Assembly: GCF_011174775.1 (NCBI RefSeq)
Contig: NZ_JAANHS010000002.1
Coordinates: 124,001-188,000 of the forward strand
Origin: Rhodobacter calidifons
GTDB lineage: Bacteria > Pseudomonadota > Alphaproteobacteria > Rhodobacterales > Rhodobacteraceae
DNA length: 64,000 nucleotides
Direction of reading: 5' to 3'
How positions within the stretch are numbered: position 1 is the stretch's first letter; every line of letters starts with the position of its first letter. A model generated the notes under the pieces. It saw nothing but the letters and a program-made list of their open reading frames with translations. It made no database searches and was not told the DNA's origin. Both the position numbers and the translations under genes were made by a program. This document shows, in pieces, positions 8,778-18,394 of this stretch.

Positions 8778-10364
8778 ATGACCAACCTCGTCCCCATCGG
8801 CCGCGCGCTGATTTCAGTTTCCGACAAGACCGGCCTGCTGGATCTGGCGCGGGCGCTGGCGGGATATGGGGTGGAGCTGATTTCGACCGGCGGGACCAGC
8901 GGCATGCTGCGGGCGGCGGGGCTGGCGGTGCGCGATGTGGCCGATGTCACCGGCTTCCCCGAGATGATGGACGGCCGCGTCAAGACGCTGCATCCGAACG
9001 TCCATGGCGGGCTTCTGGCGCTGCGCGACGACGACGAGCATCTGGTGGCGATGGCGGCGCACGGGATCGAGCCGATCGACCTTCTGGTGGTGAACCTCTA
9101 CCCGTTCGAGGAAACCGTGGCGCGGGGCGCGGATCATGCGACCTGCATCGAGAACATCGACATCGGCGGGCCGGCGATGATCCGGGCGGCGGCGAAGAAC
9201 CATCGCTTTGTCACCGTGGTCACCGATCCGCGGGATTACGACTGCCTCCTGACCCAGCTGAAGGCGCATGACGGGGCGACGACGATGGCCTTCCGGCAAA
9301 AGCTGGCACTGACGGCCTATTCACGGACGGCGGCCTATGACACGGCGGTTTCGACCTGGCTCGCGGAAGAGCTGAAGGAACCCGCCCCGCGCTATCGCAG
9401 TTTTGCCGGAAAACTGGCCCAGCCGCTGCGCTATGGCGAGAATCCGCACCAGGCGGCGGCCTTCTACACCGACGGCTCGAACCGCCCCGGGGTGGCAACG
9501 GCGCGGCAGTGGCAGGGCAAGGAGCTGAGCTACAACAACATCAACGACACCGACGCAGCGTTCGAACTGGTGGCGGAATTCGGCGGCGATGCCCCGGCCT
9601 GCGCGATCATCAAGCACGCGAACCCCTGCGGCGTGGCGACGGCCGCGACCCTGACCGAGGCCTACATCCGTGCCTACCAGTGCGACCAGACCTCGGCCTT
9701 TGGCGGGATTGTCGCGTTGAATCAGGTGCTTGACGGGGCGACGGCGGAAGAGATCGTGAAGATCTTCACCGAGGTCGTCATCGCCCCCGATGCCACCGAC
9801 GAGGCGAAGGCGGTGTTTGCGGAGAAGAAGAACCTGCGGCTTCTGACCACCGGCGCGCTGCCGGACCCGAAAGCCAAAGGGCTGGCGTTCCGGCAGGTGG
9901 CGGGCGGGTTCCTGGTGCAGGATCGGGATGCGGGGCATGTCTCGGCCAGCGACCTAAAGGTGGTGACGAGGCGGGAGCCGTCAGAGGCGGAGCTGCGCGA
10001 TCTGATGTTCGCCTGGACCGTGGCCAAGCACGTCAAGTCGAACGCGATCATCTATGTGAAAGACGGCGCGACCGTGGGCGTGGGCGCCGGGCAGATGAGC
10101 CGCGTCGATTCGACCCGCATCGCCGCGCGCAAGGCACAGGACATGGCCGAGGCGCTGGGCCTGCCGGGGCCGATGACGCAAGGCTCGGTCGTGGCGTCGG
10201 ATGCGTTCTTTCCCTTTGCCGACGGGCTGATCACCGCAGCCGAGGCCGGGGCGACGGCGATCATCCAGCCGGGCGGGTCGATGCGCGACGAAGAGGTGAT
10301 CGCGGCGGCGGACGCGCGCGGGCTGGCCATGGTCTTCACCGGCCAGCGGCATTTCCGGCACTGA
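8778..10364 (+). CDS. purH: Bifunctional AICAR formyltransferase / IMP cyclohydrolase PurH
   Basis: 528 aa. Carries out the last two steps of purine synthesis. The N-terminal IMP cyclohydrolase (MGS-like) domain shows [19 protein letters not shown] and [15 protein letters not shown]; the C-terminal transformylase domain shows [27 protein letters not shown] and the catalytic IIKHANPCG. The end [12 protein letters not shown] is typical. The stop overlaps the lspA start. Confidence 0.98.
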   Translation: MTNLVPIGRALISVSDKTGLLDLARALAGYGVELISTGGTSGMLRAAGLAVRDVADVTGFPEMMDGRVKTLHPNVHGGLLALRDDDEHLVAMAAHGIEPIDLLVVNLYPFEETVARGADHATCIENIDIGGPAMIRAAAKNHRFVTVVTDPRDYDCLLTQLKAHDGATTMAFRQKLALTAYSRTAAYDTAVSTWLAEELKEPAPRYRSFAGKLAQPLRYGENPHQAAAFYTDGSNRPGVATARQWQGKELSYNNINDTDAAFELVAEFGGDAPACAIIKHANPCGVATAATLTEAYIRAYQCDQTSAFGGIVALNQVLDGATAEEIVKIFTEVVIAPDATDEAKAVFAEKKNLRLLTTGALPDPKAKGLAFRQVAGGFLVQDRDAGHVSASDLKVVTRREPSEAELRDLMFAWTVAKHVKSNAIIYVKDGATVGVGAGQMSRVDSTRIAARKAQDMAEALGLPGPMTQGSVVASDAFFPFADGLITAAEAGATAIIQPGGSMRDEEVIAAADARGLAMVFTGQRHFRH

Positions 10365-10873
10365 TGATGCGGCCGTTCTGGATCACGGCGGCGACGACCT
10401 TGGGGCTGGATCAGTTGACCAAGCTGGCGGTCGTGCATGGGCTGGACCTGATCGACCGGCACGAGATCGACGTGCTGCCGCCCTTCGTCAACTTCCGCAT
10501 GGCCTGGAACTACGGCATCAACTTCGGCCTGCTGGCGCATGGCTCGGACCTGGTGCGCTGGGGCTTGATCGCGGTGGCGCTGGCGATTTCCGCCTGGGTC
10601 GTCTGGTGGATGCGGCGCGAGAGCGGCAACCGCAAGGCCGAACTGGCGGGGGGACTTCTGGTCGGCGGCGCGCTGGGCAATGTCATCGACCGGGTGCTTT
10701 ACGGCGCGGTGGCGGATTTCCTGAACATGTCCTGCTGCGGGATCGAGAACCCCTATGCCTTCAACGTCGCCGACATCGCGATCTTTGCCGGGGCGCTGGG
10801 GCTGGTGATCTTTGCCAAAGGCGATGCAACGGGCAAGGCAACAGACGGCAAACCCCGGCGCAAGGCGCGCTAA
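10364..10873 (+). CDS. lspA: Signal peptidase II LspA
   Basis: 169 aa inner-membrane aspartyl protease that cleaves prolipoproteins. Four hydrophobic segments are visible. The two catalytic aspartates are in [17 protein letters not shown] and [10 protein letters not shown]. The start is either ATG at 10364 (overlapping the purH stop) or the next codon, ATG at 10367. The following gene encodes a lipoprotein, a sensible neighbour. Confidence 0.95.
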   Translation: MMRPFWITAATTLGLDQLTKLAVVHGLDLIDRHEIDVLPPFVNFRMAWNYGINFGLLAHGSDLVRWGLIAVALAISAWVVWWMRRESGNRKAELAGGLLVGGALGNVIDRVLYGAVADFLNMSCCGIENPYAFNVADIAIFAGALGLVIFAKGDATGKATDGKPRRKAR

Positions 10874-10935
10874 TCGGGCGTGACGAGTGCACGGCTTTAG
10901 GCTAAGACGGGCGAAAGACGGTGGCGGAGGCAGGA

Positions 10936-11466
10936 ATGCGGGCAGGACAGGGCAGGGCGATCATCGCGGTTGCGACGATGATCTCGCTGGCGGCCTGCGG
11001 CGACAAGGGCGATCCGCAGCTGATGAACCTGCGTTCCGGCCCCGGGCCGGACGAATTTGCCATCGTGCCCCCCAAACCCCTGGAAATGCCGAAGAATCTG
11101 GCCGATCTGCCGGAGCCGACCCCGGGCGGGCCCAACCGCACCGACCGCGACCCCGAAGCCGAGGCCGTGGTTGCCCTGGGCGGCAGGCCCTCGGCCGCGG
11201 GCGGCATTCCGGCGGCGGATTCGGCGCTTTATGCCCATGCCGCCCGGTTCGGCGTCGATGGGGGCATCCGGGCGACGCTGGCCTCGGAAGACCTGCAATG
11301 GCGGCGCGACAACAGCGGTCGCATCCTGGAACGGCTGTTCAACGTGAACGTCTATTACAAGGCCTACCGCAAGCAGCGGCTGGACCAGCAGGCGGAACTG
11401 GCCCGCTGGCGCGCGCTGGGCGTGCGCAATCCCTCGGCCCCGCCCCGCAAGAAGGGCGAGGAGTAA
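10936..11466 (+). CDS. DUF3035 family lipoprotein
   Basis: 176 aa. The signal peptide ends in a lipobox, SLAACG, so the protein should be lipidated at that Cys. The mature part is Pro-rich ([26 protein letters not shown]) and matches DUF3035, a family without assigned function that lies next to lspA in Rhodobacterales. The ATG at 10936 was preferred over GTG at 10921 because GGAGG at 10926-10930 is five bases before it. Confidence 0.82.
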   Translation: MRAGQGRAIIAVATMISLAACGDKGDPQLMNLRSGPGPDEFAIVPPKPLEMPKNLADLPEPTPGGPNRTDRDPEAEAVVALGGRPSAAGGIPAADSALYAHAARFGVDGGIRATLASEDLQWRRDNSGRILERLFNVNVYYKAYRKQRLDQQAELARWRALGVRNPSAPPRKKGEE

Positions 11467-11559
11467 CAACCGCGTGGCCCCTGCCCGCCCGGGCTTGATT
11501 GTCGCGGCGCCGCGCCGCAGGTTCCCCGCAGGACATCATTCCCGGACCTGGAGAAGCCG

Positions 11560-12909
11560 ATGCTTGGACGAACTGGCGCCGGCCTGGCCCTTGCGCTGAC
11601 CCTGGCGCTGCCTGTCGCGGCGGATGTGCCGGTCACGACCTTCACGCTGGACAACGGCCTGGACGTGGTGGTGATCGAGGATCACCGCGCCCCGGTGGTG
11701 GTGCAGATGATCTGGTACCGGGTCGGCGCGGCGGATGAGCCTCCCGGCCATTCCGGCATCGCGCATTTCCTGGAACATCTGATGTTCAAGGGCACCGAGA
11801 AGGTCGCCCCCAACGCCTTTTCCGGCATCGTCGAGGCGCAGGGGGGCGACGACAACGCCTTCACCAGCTGGGACTACACCGCCTATTTCCAGCGCATCAG
11901 CGCCGACCGGCTGGAGCTGGTGATGGAGATGGAAGCCGACCGGATGCGCAATCTGCGCCTGACCGAAGAGGACGTGGCAACCGAACGGCAGGTGATCCTG
12001 GAGGAACGCAGCCAGCGCACCGACAGCAACCCGAGCGCGCTGCTGATCGAGCAGATGCGGGCGGCACAGTTCCAGAACAGCCCCTACGGCATCCCGGTGA
12101 TCGGCTGGCGGCACGAGATGGAGGCGCTCTCGCGCGAGGATGCGCTGTCCTATTACGAACGCTTCTACGCGCCGAACAATGCCACGCTGATCGTGGCCGG
12201 CGACGTGACGCCGGACCGGGTGCGCGCCCTTGCCGAACGCCACTATGGCCCGCTGGAACCCTCTGCCGGGATCGCGCCCCGCCTGCGCCCGCAGGAGCCG
12301 CCGCAACTGGCCGAACGCCGGATCGTGCTGGCGGACGAGCGGGTGTCGGAACCCTATGTCTTCCGCACCTATCTGGCCCCGGAACGCGACCCGGGCGATC
12401 AGAAGACGGCCGCCGCGCTGACCGTGCTGGCCGAGCTTCTGGGCGGCAACGGGCAGACCTCGGTCCTGGCGCGGGCCTTGCAGTTCGACCGGAAGGTGGC
12501 GGTCTATTCCTCGGCCTTCTACGACGGCACCACCATCGACGATGCGACCTTCGGGCTGGCGGTCGTCCCGGTGCCGGGCGTCAGCCTTGAAGCGGTAGAG
12601 GCCGAGCTTGACCGGGTGCTGGCCGAATTCCTGGAGCAGGGCCCCGATCCGGCCGCGCTGGAACGGATCCGCACCCAGGTCCGCGCCGGAGAAATATATG
12701 CGCGCGACAGCGTGGAAAACCTGGCGCATCGCTATGGCCAGGGGCTGAGCGTCGGGCTGACCGTCGCCGACATCGACGGCTGGGACGAAGCGCTGGGCGA
12801 GGTGACCGAGGCCGATGTGATGGCCGCGGCGCGGCTGGTCCTTGACCGCCGCAACGCGGTGACGGGGTGGCTGACCCGGCCCGAAGCCAAACAGGAGGCC
12901 ACGCCATGA
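11560..12909 (+). CDS. M16 family zinc metallopeptidase, active subunit
   Basis: 449 aa with a signal peptide (about residues 1-21, cleaved near VAADVP). The inverted zinc motif HFLEH is at 69-73 (H69, E72, H73), with the distal glutamate ligand in ATERQVILEERSQR (about 148). Two M16 half-domains are present. In M16B bacterial pairs an active subunit like this works with a non-catalytic partner, which here starts within the last four bases. Probably a periplasmic peptide-processing protease; substrate unknown. Confidence 0.92.
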   Translation: MLGRTGAGLALALTLALPVAADVPVTTFTLDNGLDVVVIEDHRAPVVVQMIWYRVGAADEPPGHSGIAHFLEHLMFKGTEKVAPNAFSGIVEAQGGDDNAFTSWDYTAYFQRISADRLELVMEMEADRMRNLRLTEEDVATERQVILEERSQRTDSNPSALLIEQMRAAQFQNSPYGIPVIGWRHEMEALSREDALSYYERFYAPNNATLIVAGDVTPDRVRALAERHYGPLEPSAGIAPRLRPQEPPQLAERRIVLADERVSEPYVFRTYLAPERDPGDQKTAAALTVLAELLGGNGQTSVLARALQFDRKVAVYSSAFYDGTTIDDATFGLAVVPVPGVSLEAVEAELDRVLAEFLEQGPDPAALERIRTQVRAGEIYARDSVENLAHRYGQGLSVGLTVADIDGWDEALGEVTEADVMAAARLVLDRRNAVTGWLTRPEAKQEATP

Positions 12910-14201
12910 TCCGCGCACTGTTTGCAGCTTTCCTTGCCCTGGCCCTGCCGGCACAGGCCGAGATTCCGATCCGCGAAGTCACCTCTCCCGGCGGGATCAC
13001 CGCCTGGCTGGTCGAGGACCACAACATCCCCTTCGCCGCGCTGGAGATCCAGTTCAAGGGCGGCACCTCGCTGGATGCGCCGGACAAGCGCGGCGCGGTC
13101 AACCTGATGGCGGCGACGCTGGAGGAAGGTGCGGGCGAGATGGACAGCCGCGCCTTCGCCGAGGCGCGCGATGCGCTGGCGGCGAAGATCCGCTTCAATG
13201 CGAACAGCGACTCGGTCTCGGTCTCGGTGAAGTTCCTGACCGAGAACCGCGACCAGGTCGTGGACCTGCTGCGCGAGGCGCTGGTCTACCCGCGTTTCGA
13301 CCAGGATGCGGTGGACCGGGTGCGGGAACAGGTCCTGTCGAACCTGCGGTCGAACGCCAAGGATCCCGGCACCATCGCCGCCGAGACGTTCGACGCGATG
13401 GCCTTCGGTGATCATCCCTATGGCACGACCGGGGACGGCACGATCGAGACGGTGACGACGCTGACACGCGACGACGTGGCGGCGGCGCACAAGGCGGCGC
13501 TGGCGCGGGACCGGGTCCATGTCGCGGCCAGCGGCGACATCACGGCCGAGGAACTGGGTCTGCTGCTGGACCGGCTGCTTGGCGATCTGCCGGCAACCGG
13601 TGCTCCGCTGCCGGGCGCTGCGCCATGGCTTCTGTCGGGCGGCGTCACGGTGGTCGATTTCCCGACCCCGCAGGCGACGGTGTTCTTCGGACAGAAGGGC
13701 ATTCCGCGCGACGATCCGGATTTCTTTCCAGCCTTCGTGCTGAACGAGGTGCTGGGCGGTGGCCGCTTTACCGCGCGATTGATGACCGAGGTGCGCGAAA
13801 AGCGCGGACTGACCTACGGGATCGGCACCTACATCGTCAACATGGACCATGCCGACATGATCCTGGGCCAGTTCGCCGCCTCGAACGACAAGGTGGCCGA
13901 GGCGATCCGGGTGGTGAAGGAACAATGGGGCCGCGTCGTCAGCGAGGGCGTGACGGACGAGGAACTTGCCGCGACCAAGACCTATCTCACCGGGTCCTAT
14001 CCGCTCCGCTTCGACGGGAACGGCCCGATTGCCAGAATCCTGGTCGGGATGCAGATGGACGGGATGCCGATCGACTATGTGACCACCCGCAACGCGCGGG
14101 TGGAGGCTGTGACGATGGAGGACATCCGCCGTGTCGCCGCGCGGCTGTTCCGACCCGATGACCTGCACTTCGTCGTGGTCGGCCAGCCGACGGGACTGTG
14201 A
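12906..14201 (+). CDS. M16 family protein, non-catalytic partner
   Basis: 431 aa with an N-terminal signal peptide (FAAFLALALPAQAE). Where the zinc motif should stand the sequence is RGAVNLMAATLEEGAGEMD, so the two His ligands are lost. The conserved R/Y pair of the inactive subunit remains in RFTARLMTEVREKRGLTYGIGTYI. It is coupled to the active subunit by an ATGA overlap, so the two likely form the usual M16B heterodimer. Confidence 0.9.
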   Translation: MIRALFAAFLALALPAQAEIPIREVTSPGGITAWLVEDHNIPFAALEIQFKGGTSLDAPDKRGAVNLMAATLEEGAGEMDSRAFAEARDALAAKIRFNANSDSVSVSVKFLTENRDQVVDLLREALVYPRFDQDAVDRVREQVLSNLRSNAKDPGTIAAETFDAMAFGDHPYGTTGDGTIETVTTLTRDDVAAAHKAALARDRVHVAASGDITAEELGLLLDRLLGDLPATGAPLPGAAPWLLSGGVTVVDFPTPQATVFFGQKGIPRDDPDFFPAFVLNEVLGGGRFTARLMTEVREKRGLTYGIGTYIVNMDHADMILGQFAASNDKVAEAIRVVKEQWGRVVSEGVTDEELAATKTYLTGSYPLRFDGNGPIARILVGMQMDGMPIDYVTTRNARVEAVTMEDIRRVAARLFRPDDLHFVVVGQPTGL

Positions 14202-14221
14202 CGCCGGACCCGCCGCGTCCG

Positions 14222-14252
14222 TCCTGACGAGGGGCCTTCGGCGAACGAGGAG
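14222..14252. repeat. CTCCTCGTTCGG-type repeat, copy 2 (inverted)
   Basis: Read on the minus strand this stretch gives CCTCCTCGTTCGCCGAAGG, close to the repeat at 6899. It follows the M16 pair and precedes pgsA, so it may mark the end of the upstream operon. Short, and only a partial hairpin is visible. Confidence 0.4.
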
Positions 14253-14308
14253 GTTTGCCGGGCAACAAGCCTCTTTCCCCTGTCGGACCCTTGGTCTACG
14301 ACTTCGGC

Positions 14309-14974
14309 ATGACCTGGACGATCCCGAACACGCTGACCGTGCTTCGTCTGCTGGCCGCGCCCGGCGTGGCGGTCATGTTCCTGTATTTCCATCGCCCCTG
14401 GGCCGACTGGCTGGCGCTGACCTTGTTCGTGGGGGCGGCGATCACCGACTGGTTCGATGGCTATCTTGCGCGGCTTTGGAAGCAGGAATCGAAGTTCGGC
14501 GCGATGCTGGACCCGATTGCCGACAAGGCGATGGTGGTGATCGCGATCATGGTCATCACCGGCTACAACGGGATGAACCCCTGGCTGATCCTGCCTGCGA
14601 CCGTGATCCTGTTCCGCGAGGTGTTCGTGGGGGGCTTGCGCGAATATCTCGGGGAGAAAAGCGGTCAGCTGAAGGTGACAAGACTTGCCAAGTGGAAGAC
14701 CACGGCGCAGATGATCGCGATTGCGGTCCTGTTCCTGGGCACCGGGTTCGAGTATCTGAACGGCGTGGCAATGCAGGGCATGACGACCGAGCAGTATGTC
14801 GAGGCAGTGATCGCCGGCGAGGCCGACCCGATCCGCGCCTGCGGCAAGCGGGACTGCGCGTCCTATGCGAACCTGGTCGGCATCTGGCTCTTGTGGGTGG
14901 CGGCTTTCCTGACGGTCGTCACAGGTTGGGAGTATTTCGTGAAGTCGCTGCCATTCTTGCGGGAGGACAAGTGA
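14309..14974 (+). CDS. pgsA: CDP-diacylglycerol-glycerol-3-phosphate 3-phosphatidyltransferase PgsA
   Basis: 221 aa integral membrane enzyme that makes phosphatidylglycerol phosphate. The CDP-alcohol phosphotransferase motif is complete: DWFDGYLAR then FGAMLDPIADK. An upstream TTG start would add 18 residues without family character, so the ATG giving MTWTIPNTLTVLRLL was chosen. The insert near GKRDCASYANLVGIW is normal for rhodobacterial PgsA. Overlaps moaD by GTGA. Confidence 0.95.
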   Translation: MTWTIPNTLTVLRLLAAPGVAVMFLYFHRPWADWLALTLFVGAAITDWFDGYLARLWKQESKFGAMLDPIADKAMVVIAIMVITGYNGMNPWLILPATVILFREVFVGGLREYLGEKSGQLKVTRLAKWKTTAQMIAIAVLFLGTGFEYLNGVAMQGMTTEQYVEAVIAGEADPIRACGKRDCASYANLVGIWLLWVAAFLTVVTGWEYFVKSLPFLREDK

Positions 14975-15219
14975 TCGAGGTCCTGTATTTCGCCTGGGTC
15001 CGGGAACGGATCGGTCTGCCGCGCGAGAAGGTCGAGACCGCGGCCGCCACGGTGGCCGAACTGGTCGAGGAGTTGCGCGCCCGCGAGGAACGGTATCAGG
15101 CGGCCTTTGCCGACCTGACCTCGCTGCGGGTGGCGCTGGATCAGGAGCTGGCGTCCTTCGACGCGCCGTTGAAGGGCGTGCGCGAAGTCGCCTTCTTCCC
15201 GCCGATGACTGGAGGCTGA
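14971..15219 (+). CDS. moaD: Molybdopterin synthase sulfur carrier subunit MoaD
   Basis: 82 aa, GTG start overlapping the pgsA stop. Beta-grasp fold sulfur carrier; it ends PMTGG, the double glycine that is thiocarboxylated. It begins IEVLYFAWVRERIG as expected. Works with MoaE, encoded two bases downstream, to make molybdopterin, needed by the formate and xanthine dehydrogenases also encoded in this window. Confidence 0.95.
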   Translation: MIEVLYFAWVRERIGLPREKVETAAATVAELVEELRAREERYQAAFADLTSLRVALDQELASFDAPLKGVREVAFFPPMTGG

Positions 15220-15221
15220 GG

Positions 15222-15662
15222 ATGCGGATCGCGGTGCAGTCCGCGGCCTTCGATCTGGGGGCCGAGGTATCGGCCTTCACCGCCGGAGTGCGCGGGTCGG
15301 GGGCGGTGGTCAGCTTCACGGGCCTCGTGCGCGACGAGGGCGGGACCCTGTCCGGCATGGAGATCGAGCACTACCCCGGCATGACCGAGAAGGCGATCCG
15401 GGGGATTGCCGAGGAGGCGGTCCGGCGCTGGGCGCTTTGCGATGCCCTGGTGATCCACAGATACGGGAAGCTGGCACCGGGCGAGGCGATCATGATGGTC
15501 GCCACGGCCGCGCCGCACCGGGCGGATGCTTTCGCGGCGGCGGAGTATCTGATGGACTACCTGAAAAGCCGGGCTCCGTTCTGGAAGAAGGAGTTGGGCG
15601 CCGGGGGAGAAGCCTGGGTCGCCGCGAAGGACGCGGACGAGGACGCGTTGAAGCGGTGGTAG
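15222..15662 (+). CDS. moaE: Molybdopterin synthase catalytic subunit MoaE
   Basis: 146 aa. Inserts two sulfurs into precursor Z. Family marks are GAVVSFTGLVRDEGG, LEIEHYPGMTEKAI-like MEIEHYPGMTEKAI, and the catalytic KSRAPFWKKE segment with two essential lysines. Only two bases separate it from moaD. Confidence 0.95.
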   Translation: MRIAVQSAAFDLGAEVSAFTAGVRGSGAVVSFTGLVRDEGGTLSGMEIEHYPGMTEKAIRGIAEEAVRRWALCDALVIHRYGKLAPGEAIMMVATAAPHRADAFAAAEYLMDYLKSRAPFWKKELGAGGEAWVAAKDADEDALKRW

Positions 15663-15697
15663 CGCCGCGCGTGGCGCGGTTTTCGGGTCGTTTGGAA

Positions 15698-16747
15698 TCA
15701 AGGGCTTGGTTGTGGGCGTTTACCCCTGATTAACCGGGAAGCGGGCATCGGGCAGCGCGGCGCGCCGAAGCGGGACTGCCAGCTGGGTTGCAGGTCAAGG
15801 GGTTCGGGGCGCGCCAGCCAGACCGCGCGGGCAATGGCGCGGGCAAGGCAGGTGGCAGCGGCGTGGCCAAGCTGGAAGGTGTCGGTCAGGGGGTCCGACA
15901 GCGGTTTCCCGCCCGTGGCGACGCTGAACACGAGGTCTCCGTCCAGGGGCGTATGCGCGGGGACAAGGGCGCGGGCCATGCCGTCATGGGCGGCCACGGC
16001 CATGCGCTGCGCCTGGGCCTTGGTCAGGGCGGCATCGGTGGCGACGATGGCGATGGTTGTCGCCTCGCCCAGACGCTTGCGCGGCAGGGGGGCGTTCTGC
16101 GCGACCATCGGCGCGGGGCCGAGGCCGCCGAACTCGGCGGCTTCCTCCCAAGGCGCGGCCCAGAAATGCGGGGTCTCGCCCACGGTGGCCTGGCCGAGCG
16201 CGTTCACCACGACCAGCGCCCCGACGGTGAGGCCCGAGGGCAGGACGCAGGAGGCGGAGCCGAGGCCGCCCTTCAGATTGCCGGTCATCGCGCCGTAGCC
16301 GGCGCCGGCGGTGCCGAGGGCGAAGTCCTGCGACGCGGCATCGAAGGCGCGGCGGCCGAGAGCCGGGTAGGGGCTTTCGGTCCAGTCCTTGTCGCCGCCG
16401 TTCAGCAGGTCGAAGACGATGGCTCCGGGGACGATGGGCACGCGGACGGGGCCGACGGCAAAGCCCCGGCCCGCCGCGCGCAGGGCCTGCATCACCCCCT
16501 GCCCGGCATCGAGGCCGAAAGCGGAGCCGCCTGACAGGAAGATCGCGTCCACCTCCTGCACCATGCGGTCGGGGGCGAGGAGGTCGGTTTCTCGTGTTCC
16601 GGGAGAGCCGCCCATGACGTGGACGGCGGCGGTGAAGGGATGGTCGGCGGCAAGGACCGTGACGCCGGAGCGAAGCGTCGGGTGGTCGGCATTGCCGACG
16701 CGAAGGCCGGGGACATCGGTGATAAGGTTTCGCGGACCGGGGCGCAT
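15698..16747 (-). CDS. P1 family peptidase (DmpA/L-aminopeptidase type)
   Basis: 349 aa from the ATG at 16747 (MRPGPRNLITDVPGLRVGNA); an open frame continues upstream through the intergenic region but looks non-coding. P1 peptidases are self-cleaving N-terminal nucleophile aminopeptidases; the probable cleavage site is before the Ser in KGGLGSASCVLPSG. FLSGGSAFGLDAGQGVM is another family block. No signal peptide, so cytoplasmic. Convergent with moaE, 35 bases apart; substrate unknown. Confidence 0.88.
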   Translation of the reverse strand: MRPGPRNLITDVPGLRVGNADHPTLRSGVTVLAADHPFTAAVHVMGGSPGTRETDLLAPDRMVQEVDAIFLSGGSAFGLDAGQGVMQALRAAGRGFAVGPVRVPIVPGAIVFDLLNGGDKDWTESPYPALGRRAFDAASQDFALGTAGAGYGAMTGNLKGGLGSASCVLPSGLTVGALVVVNALGQATVGETPHFWAAPWEEAAEFGGLGPAPMVAQNAPLPRKRLGEATTIAIVATDAALTKAQAQRMAVAAHDGMARALVPAHTPLDGDLVFSVATGGKPLSDPLTDTFQLGHAAATCLARAIARAVWLARPEPLDLQPSWQSRFGAPRCPMPASRLIRGKRPQPSP

Positions 16748-16788
16748 GGGCGTCAGGCTAGCGCAGTCTGGCTTGGGCGCAAGGTGAA

Positions 16789-16854
16789 GCTCCTCGTCGC
16801 CTCCGGCGCTCGTCGCTGTCCCCCGCGACGAGAAGCCGAAGGCGCACGAGGAGC
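16789..16854. repeat. CTCCTCG-type repeat, copy 3, long imperfect hairpin
   Basis: GCTCCTCGTCGCC at the left end pairs imperfectly with GGCGCACGAGGAGC at the right end, and an inner perfect hairpin joins CTCGTCGC (16809-16816) with GCGACGAG (16825-16832). Same family as 6899-6960. Confidence 0.55.
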
Positions 16855-16928
16855 GGTGCGAGCGGGAGCGCGGTGTCACCGGATCGGCGATGGTTTCGGG
16901 GCGCGGTCTTCCGGCGTCCGCCGATGAA

Positions 16929-16977
16929 GGGTCGCAGACCGGCGTTTCAGGGGTCGCAAACGGCCTTGCGCAAGAGG
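16929..16977. promoter_or_regulatory. Candidate operator: spaced direct repeats and near-palindrome
   Basis: GGGTCGCAGAC (16929-16939) recurs as GGGTCGCAAAC (16951-16961), start to start 22 bases, about two helical turns. Directly after comes CTTGCGCAAG (16965-16974), a perfect palindrome inside a larger near-palindrome. The arrangement would suit a dimeric regulator of the divergent peptidase or creatinase genes. Inference only; no regulator gene is adjacent. Confidence 0.35.
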
Positions 16978-17144
16978 CCAGGACGGCGCATTCAAGGGGT
17001 GAGCCGTGGCGATGGCGTCGCCGCAGGGGCATCCGCCCCGATGCTTGTGGACCCGAACCGAAGGGGCTTCCGCTTCCGTCCTGTACGCCGGGACCTTTCG
17101 GGGTCCCGTGGCTGTTCCCGGACCCCCTGCGATGAGGTCTGGAC

Positions 17145-18359
17145 ATGACATTGAACCGCCCCGAGATGTACCGCTTTCACAACGGCGGCAGGAAGGACGC
17201 GCTGCCCTTCGCCGATGCCGAATACCACGACCGGCTGGCGGGCCTGCGTGACATCATGGAGCTGCACGCGCTGGACGCGGTGGTGCTGACCAGCATGCAC
17301 AATGTGGCCTATTATTCGGGGTTCCTCTATTGCAGCTTCGGGCGGCCCTATGCCTGCGTGGTGACGAAGGACCAATGCGTCACGATCAGCGCCGGGATCG
17401 ACGCGGGCCAGCCCTGGCGGCGGTCGATCGAGGACAACATCACCTATACCGACTGGACGCGCGACAATTTCTGGCGGGCGGTGGTATCGGTGGTGGGCAC
17501 CGGCAAGGCGGTGGGCTGCGAGGCGGACCATCTGACGCTGGAGCGGGCCGAGAAGTTCAACAGCTTCCTTCAGCCGAAGCGGGGCGTCGATGTGTCCCCG
17601 GCAACCATGCAGCAGCGGATGCGGAAGTCGGAGGCGGAGATTGCCCTCATCAAGCAGGGGGCGAATGTCGCCGACGTGGGCGGCCATGCGATCCGCGAGG
17701 CGATCAGGGTCGGGGCGACGGAGCTTGAGGTTTCGATCGCAGGCCGGGATGCGATGGAGCGGGAGATCGCGCGGCGCTTTCCGGATGCCGAATACCGCGA
17801 CACCTGGGTCTGGTTCCAGTCGGGGATCAACACCGACGGCGCGCATAACCCGGTGACGAACCGCAAGCTGCGGCATGGGGATATCCTGAGCCTCAACTGC
17901 TTTCCGATGATCTCGGGCTATTACACCGCGCTGGAGCGGACGCTGTTCCTGGGCGAGGTGGAAGAGGCCAGCCTGAAGGTCTGGCAGACCAACATCGCGG
18001 CCCATGAGTTCGGGATGAAGCTGTTGCGGCCGGGGGCCAGCTGCGCCGAGATCACCATGAAGATCAACGCCTTCCTGGCCGAGCGCGACATGCTGCAATA
18101 CCGGACCTTCGGCTATGGGCACAGTTTCGGGGTGTTGTCGCACTACTATGGCCGCGAGGCGGCGCTGGAGTTGCGCGAGGACATCGACACGGTGCTGGAG
18201 CCGGGGATGGTCATCAGCATGGAGCCGATGCTGACGATCCCCGAGGGGATGCCAGGGGCGGGCGGGTATCGGGAGCACGACATCTTCGTCGTGACCGAGG
18301 ACGCGCCCGAGGACATCACGCACTACCCTTACGGGCCTGCGTTCAACGTGGTGGGATAA
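17145..18359 (+). CDS. Creatinase (creatine amidinohydrolase)
   Basis: 404 aa, the length of characterised creatinases. Hydrolyses creatine to sarcosine and urea. Pita-bread (M24-like) fold without metal. Strong signature blocks are TSMHNVAYYSGFLYCSFGRPYA, ISAGIDAGQPWRR, WFQSGINTDGAHNPVT (H234 corresponds to catalytic His232 of the Pseudomonas enzyme) and FGYGHSFGVLSHYYGREAALELREDID. No sarcosine oxidase or creatininase gene is nearby, so downstream metabolism is encoded elsewhere, or the enzyme acts on another guanidino compound. Ends before a strong terminator. Confidence 0.9.
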   Translation: MTLNRPEMYRFHNGGRKDALPFADAEYHDRLAGLRDIMELHALDAVVLTSMHNVAYYSGFLYCSFGRPYACVVTKDQCVTISAGIDAGQPWRRSIEDNITYTDWTRDNFWRAVVSVVGTGKAVGCEADHLTLERAEKFNSFLQPKRGVDVSPATMQQRMRKSEAEIALIKQGANVADVGGHAIREAIRVGATELEVSIAGRDAMEREIARRFPDAEYRDTWVWFQSGINTDGAHNPVTNRKLRHGDILSLNCFPMISGYYTALERTLFLGEVEEASLKVWQTNIAAHEFGMKLLRPGASCAEITMKINAFLAERDMLQYRTFGYGHSFGVLSHYYGREAALELREDIDTVLEPGMVISMEPMLTIPEGMPGAGGYREHDIFVVTEDAPEDITHYPYGPAFNVVG

Positions 18360-18365
18360 GGGTTC

Positions 18366-18391
18366 GGGCCGGGGAGATCCCCGGCCCTTTT
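18366..18391 (+). terminator. Intrinsic terminator after creatinase
   Basis: GGGCCGGGG (18366-18374) pairs with CCCCGGCCC (18379-18387) across a four-base loop and is followed by TTTT. It lies between the convergent creatinase and GlsB-like genes; the T-run favours the plus strand. Confidence 0.85.
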
Positions 18392-18394
18392 CGG

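Larger units (their letters stand above)
16748..17144. other. 397-base gap between P1 peptidase and creatinase
   Basis: Divergent intergenic region. Holds a CTCG-family hairpin (16789-16854), a pair of direct repeats next to a near-palindrome (16929-16977), and a small hairpin GGGACC (17090-17095) with GGTCCC (17102-17107) just upstream of the creatinase start. No convincing small gene was seen; open frames here are Arg/Pro/Gly-rich shadows. Confidence 0.6.
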
